A DNA stretch of 64,000 nucleotides. Source: Toxonevra muliebris. Lineage: Eukaryota > Arthropoda > Insecta > Diptera > Pallopteridae. Of the stretch, positions 60,704 through 64,000 are shown in pieces. The notes below the pieces were generated by a model. That model was not told where the DNA came from. It did no database searches and saw only the letters and a program-made list of their open reading frames with translations. The position numbers and the translations under genes were made by a program. The DNA lies in NCBI GenBank assembly GCA_963691655.1, contig OY829329.1, positions 65,342,852 to 65,406,851 of the forward strand, written 5' to 3'. Within the stretch, counting starts at the first letter, position 1. Each line of letters begins with the position of its first letter.

Positions 60704-61618
60704 TTGGGAGTATGAACGACCTCGATAGCCTAGTGGATAGTGCACTAGACTTTCATCTGGGAGGTTCGGGTTCGATTCCCGTCTTCGTCTGGTGGTTAAT
60801 TTTCTTAACTTTCTTATATTCACTATCAATATGAAGTGTATGAGAATTATAAGATAGTGTACAAGTACACACACTGGTTGGTAATGGCAAAACCACCAAG
60901 CCGATAAAAAATTGCCACACCGCCGTTCGGAATCGGCGTTAAACTGTAGGTCCAACTATGTGGTATCACAATGGGCCGTTCAGGCCTAAGTGTGTCTCTC
61001 GACAGCCACTCCAACCTAACCTAACCTTGGGAGTATGAATGTATAAACTCGTATTTTTTTTTCGTAATTTGGACATTTATTGTGAAAAAGTGATCATATT
61101 ATTCTTTAAAGTATTGTCCATCGTTAGCCACAACCTTTTCCCATCTTTCTGGTAGCGTACGGATTCCGCGTCGAAAGAACTCCTCATCTTTTGAGGCTAT
61201 CCACGAATCGACCCAAAGAACGGAAGTGCTGTTCAGCCAGGCCATGTGTCATCGATCGGAACAAGTAGTAATCAGAAGGAGCAATGTCTGGAGAATACGG
61301 CGGGTGGGGTAGCACTTCCCATTTCAGCGTTTCCAAGTCAGTTTTTACTTGCCTTGCAACATGCGGCCGAGCATTGTCTTGCTGAAGAATAACTTCGCCG
61401 TGTCTATTCTCCTATTCTGGCCTCTTTTCCTTTAATGCTCGGCTCAAACGCATCAATTGTAGTCGGTAGCGGTCGCCAGTGATCGTTTCATTCGATTTCC
61501 ACAGCTCATAATACACGACACTTTTCATATCCCACCAAATACACAGCATGAGCTTGGATCCATGGATGTTCGGCTTTGCCGTTGATGTTGATGCATGTCC
61601 GGGCGGTCCCCATGATTT
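60704..61618 (-). mobile_element. truncated mariner copy 2, split by a SINE
   Basis: TA at 60702-60703, then TTGGGAGTATGAA, interrupted by the SINE at 60717-61026 and its 13-bp duplication, then ATGTATAAACTCGTA. Transposase is coded on the minus strand. The C-terminus (SWIASKDEEFFRRGIR ... VVANDGQYFKE) is complete here, unlike the copy at 37 kb. Homology ends near 61618 at KSWGPPGHA; the catalytic TGDEKW and DNA-binding domain are missing. It shares the frameshift before SWIASKD with copy 1. Confidence 0.88.
60717..61026 (+). mobile_element. complete tRNA-Glu-derived SINE, ~310 bp
   Basis: Head: TCGATAGCCTAGTGGATAG (A box), CTAGACTTTCATCTGG (tRNA-Glu UUC anticodon arm), GGGTTCGATTCCC (B box). 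Body: TTATATTCACTATCAATATG through CCGTTCGGAATCGGCG. 3' end: TGGTATCACAATGGGCC ... CAGCCACTCCAACCTAACC, matching LINE 3' ends in the window. The 13-bp target duplication TTGGGAGTATGAA (60704-60716 and 61027-61039) is perfect and corresponds to the outermost 13 bases of the mariner end it struck. Confidence 0.92.
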
Positions 61619-62685
61619 TTTACGCATGAATGATTTAGCTTGTCTGTTACCGGGGGTTCCCCTCCAGTATTGTAGCGAATTACTGTCCAGCCAATTTTTT
61701 AAACTGATTTTAACGGAACTCCATGGTACACCGCAGAATGGTCGTGGTCCAGTGAATTCACTGGATGATCCTTTCCTTGCAAGTTCGTCCGCCATTTCAT
61801 TGCCTACATGTCCTCAATGCCCTGGCACCCAAATGAGTTGTACTCTGTTATGAGAAGCTAGACAGATTAGGAGCTGCAGGCAGTCCCAAACTAGTTTGGA
61901 GGTAATTTTATATGCAGTTAGTGCAAGAAGAGTGTATGTAAATGTTCTTGCTGTGCACAGATCTATTTTCATACTCCCTTAGGCAGAGCTCGATGGCATG
62001 CAATTCGGCTTGGAAAACTGAATTACCTGTGCCCATACCGGCATAAATATATTTTGTTGGTCTAACTCCGTACACTCCTGCCCCAACTACTTCGTTTGTC
62101 TTGGAGCCATCTGTATATCATACATGATAGTCCCCTGTAAACTTTGGCCTGACCTGTTCCCAGTTATTCTCATCAGGAAATGTGACATTAAAGTTGTGGC
62201 AAAAGTTGTAACGCGGAAGACATTTATCGGTAGAAAGAATACTAAAGCTTTCAACCAGGTTAATTTCTTGAATTAGATCCGGATGAATAGTTTTTACCCG
62301 CCGTTCCTTCTGATTCCGAGATGATCTTACAGGTGAACTGTAGAGCTTCTTTCTTTAAGAATAAGTGTAGCGGTGGTAGGTTTAGCAATGTATTTATTCA
62401 ATGTCGCGTAGGGCGAATCAGGATCTATATTACATTGTGAGTTATTTTTGTCACAAACACCGAACCTCCTTAAATTTGACTAAAGAACCTTTGAAGAGAG
62501 ATTGGCATTTAATTTTTTATTATAAAAACGTAACTTTGCCAAACTGATAGTATAAGTTGAATAGTTTCTAGCTCTTTTATAAGCTTCCCAGTTGATGTTT
62601 GTTGGATTCCTTTTCCATTTATTATGTAATTTATTTCTATTTTTTATCACGCGTTTAACATGAGAGTTTATGTTCCTGGAAAAAA
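61619..62685 (-). mobile_element. LINE I with the reverse transcriptase deleted
   Basis: Minus strand, right to left: KRVIKNRNKLHNKWKRNPTN and WEAYKRARNYSTYTISLAKL (the linker between endonuclease and reverse transcriptase), then directly the pre-RNase H region and RNase H (DGSKTNEVVGAGVYG, VFQAELHAIELC), VQLIWVPGH-stop-GHVGNEMADELARK, and ...GNRQAKSFM where it meets mariner sequence. No reverse transcriptase motif lies between linker and RNase H, so about 2 kb was deleted internally. Multiple stops. Confidence 0.8.
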
Positions 62686-62689
62686 CTAA

Positions 62690-62900
62690 GATATTGAAAG
62701 AAATTTCTTGTACTATTCAAGATACAACAAAAAAACTTGAGAGCTATTTTGAGCAGCAAGCACAGATCTCGGAAACTGTACAAAATACAAAAACGAATCG
62801 CGAAAACTATTCAAGATATAACTTATAATACTTTTGGAACGACTATAAATCTTGAATACTATTCAACCTACAAATTTTTGTATGTCTCTTTAGAAAGAAG
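62690..62900. repeat. ~30-bp minisatellite, third locus
   Basis: Units such as TACTATTCAAGATACAACAA and CGCGAAAACTATTCAAGATA resemble those at 58225 and 60655. The transposon composite at 60704-62685 lies between two stretches of it. Confidence 0.6.
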
Positions 62901-63631
62901 TAAAGAATTTTTAATTTTAAATAAATTCTAAAGTATACAGTTACAAATATCTCAAAAAAGGGCAAAGAAATCACCATTTATTAGCGCTGGTTCCCTAATT
63001 TTGTAGAAAGTTGTCTTCTTAATCTTCACTGGGCACATAAAAACTTCGCCTGTCATTTTCGCGGTTGATTTAAAAAAATCCTTCAAACAATTTGGTGGGG
63101 TGGATAAAAATACTCACATTTATTTTTAAAAAAATATTGGACATTTATATGTGTGTATGTGTGTATGTATGTATGTATGCAGGTATATAATTTATGCATA
63201 AATGCGAAAATAGACAAGTATATAAACATATCCATACGTTAACATTAACATTAAGAAAAATACATTTAACAGTTTTTAAAAATTTTTGGTAATACATTAT
63301 ACATATTATACATAATTAAAACAACAACAAGTACATAGGCTTACATGGCACATTAAAGTATACAATTATAGTCATCGATAACACATTTTCGATGAACATA
63401 AATCGGAAAACTCAATCAAGAATACTCAATATACATATATTGCTTTTAGGAGAATTCAGAAGTTTCATTTATGTTTCATTTAAAAAATATATATAGTTAT
63501 ACAAATTTTAATTTATTTTGTATGTATGTAATAATAGCTAGGTAGGAAGATTGTTACATTACATCATCATCATCATCATCGTCATCGTCTTCATCATCAT
63601 CATCGTCATCATTATCTTTATGTACATGACT
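62901..63631 (-). other. 3' UTR side of the phosphatase gene
   Basis: Downstream of the Ptp99A-like stop on the minus strand. An AATAAA on the minus strand (plus tttatt at 63512-63517) lies about 115 bases after the stop and is a candidate polyadenylation signal. TATG repeats lie at 63150-63180. No gene recognised. Confidence 0.45.
63558..63631 (-). repeat. (GAT)n/(GAC)n tract, in frame after the phosphatase stop
   Basis: Immediately past the TAA the minus strand stays open for 25 codons, S-H-V-H-K-D-N then 18 codons that are all Asp except one Glu and a final Val-Met, before the next TAA. Could be an ordinary 3' UTR microsatellite or a C-terminal tail reached by stop readthrough. Confidence 0.7.
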
Positions 63632-64000
63632 TTATTCCTTTTTATTTAGAAAATGTAGAACATAATGTAAAACTAAATCGTAGCAGTACTTATATTCGGT
63701 CATATTCTCCACCAGCTGCGGACGATTGCGGCGTACAGTTTTTACTGCCTGAAAGACGTCGACCTCGCCATGTTGTATGACCTGCTCGATGCATGCATTC
63801 GCTGAGCAATAGACACCCGCACGACTGCGTCCATCCGGCGATACAATACATACCGGACCGTAATCGACTTTCTGACGCCATATCTCCACCATATTCATAA
63901 GATATACCAATGAATTTGTAGAGCTGGGCACTTTATGACCCATGGGCCAGCAGCATAACTGAAAAAGCTGTACTGTCTTGGTGGGTGCCTTAACGCCGGC
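63632..64000 (-). CDS. Ptp99A: receptor protein tyrosine phosphatase, C-terminal end of D2 domain
   Basis: Partial coding exon running off the right edge; the visible 122 codons end LHFLNKKE-stop (TAA at 63632-63634). The translation has the closing part of a tandem phosphatase D2 domain: KTVQLFQLCCWPMGHKVPSS, a helix YLMNMVEIWRQK, then VCIVSPDGRSRAGVYCSANA where the P-loop HCSxGxGRTG should be, and VDVFQAVKTVRRNRPQLVEN followed by YKYCYDLVLHYV. By eye the nucleophilic Cys is replaced (Ser in my alignment), as expected for a catalytically dead D2. The sequence most resembles Drosophila Ptp99A, a neuronal axon-guidance receptor phosphatase; the gene name rests on memory of that protein. No splice acceptor is visible, so the exon continues upstream. 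Confidence 0.85.
   Translation of the reverse strand, partial: AGVKAPTKTVQLFQLCCWPMGHKVPSSTNSLVYLMNMVEIWRQKVDYGPVCIVSPDGRSRAGVYCSANACIEQVIQHGEVDVFQAVKTVRRNRPQLVENMTEYKYCYDLVLHYVLHFLNKKE

Noticed and set aside
60717..60790. tRNA-Glu(UUC) gene
   Set aside because: A and B boxes and the anticodon region are present, but the acceptor stem does not close and the sequence continues into a SINE body with a target duplication.
1..64000. CRISPR array, operon or other prokaryotic system
   Set aside because: No direct repeat-spacer pattern and no compact coding; splice sites and fly transposons show eukaryotic DNA.

Overview
This is nuclear DNA of a higher fly (Diptera, Cyclorrhapha; a tephritid-like or calyptrate fly is my inference). 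It is AT-rich, with spliced genes on the minus strand, very long introns or intergenic spacers, and many decayed insect retrotransposons, mariner-, hAT- and piggyBac-like elements and tandem repeats. I see no bacterial or organellar gene organisation. I cannot name the species.

Host coding sequence is sparse. Three minus-strand exons (16044-16305, 15359-15434, 2205-2433) splice with matching phases into the C-terminal ~188 residues of a membrane (renal-type) dipeptidase; I could not find its N-terminal exons. At the right edge (63632-64000, minus) is the last coding exon of a receptor protein tyrosine phosphatase, most like Ptp99A, ending in the degenerate second phosphatase domain. An in-frame run of aspartate codons follows its stop codon.

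Everything else is intron or intergenic DNA filled by mobile elements and tandem arrays. 0-16 kb: dipeptidase C-terminus, three non-LTR (LINE) 3' fragments at 2.6-5.6 kb, a dispersed 'AGCGACCCCAAAA' tandem family (7.7-8.3 and 10.2-11.5 kb) and a TTAA-flanked piggyBac-like element split by a LINE. 16-26 kb: a terminal-inverted-repeat MITE, a LINE broken by a 59-bp insertion and by a hAT-like MITE, a 'GGTGCCACGCCCAC' repeat family with GTA-rich expansions, and an R1-like LINE split by another LINE. 26-36 kb: a LINE and a SINE fragment, a 17-bp satellite (29.2-30.6 kb) and a second GGTGCCAC copy. 36-42 kb: a 3-kb hAT-like element holding a complete but dead 1261-bp mariner, a 10-bp satellite and a fold-back element. 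44-53 kb: MITEs, a LINE with clean target duplication, tRNA-Glu-derived SINEs, an RTE-like fragment and an R1-like fragment. 58-63 kb: another GGTGCCAC copy, a ~30-bp minisatellite, and a composite in which a mariner end is fused to a LINE and is itself hit by a SINE.

The most informative signals are the clean 13-bp target-site duplications around four LINE/SINE insertions (plus one around a 59-bp insertion), the shared 3' end ('GGTATCACAATGG' plus AACCT-type tails) linking the tRNA-Glu SINE to the LINEs, and nested insertions that allow relative dating. I found no evidence of a new multigene system.
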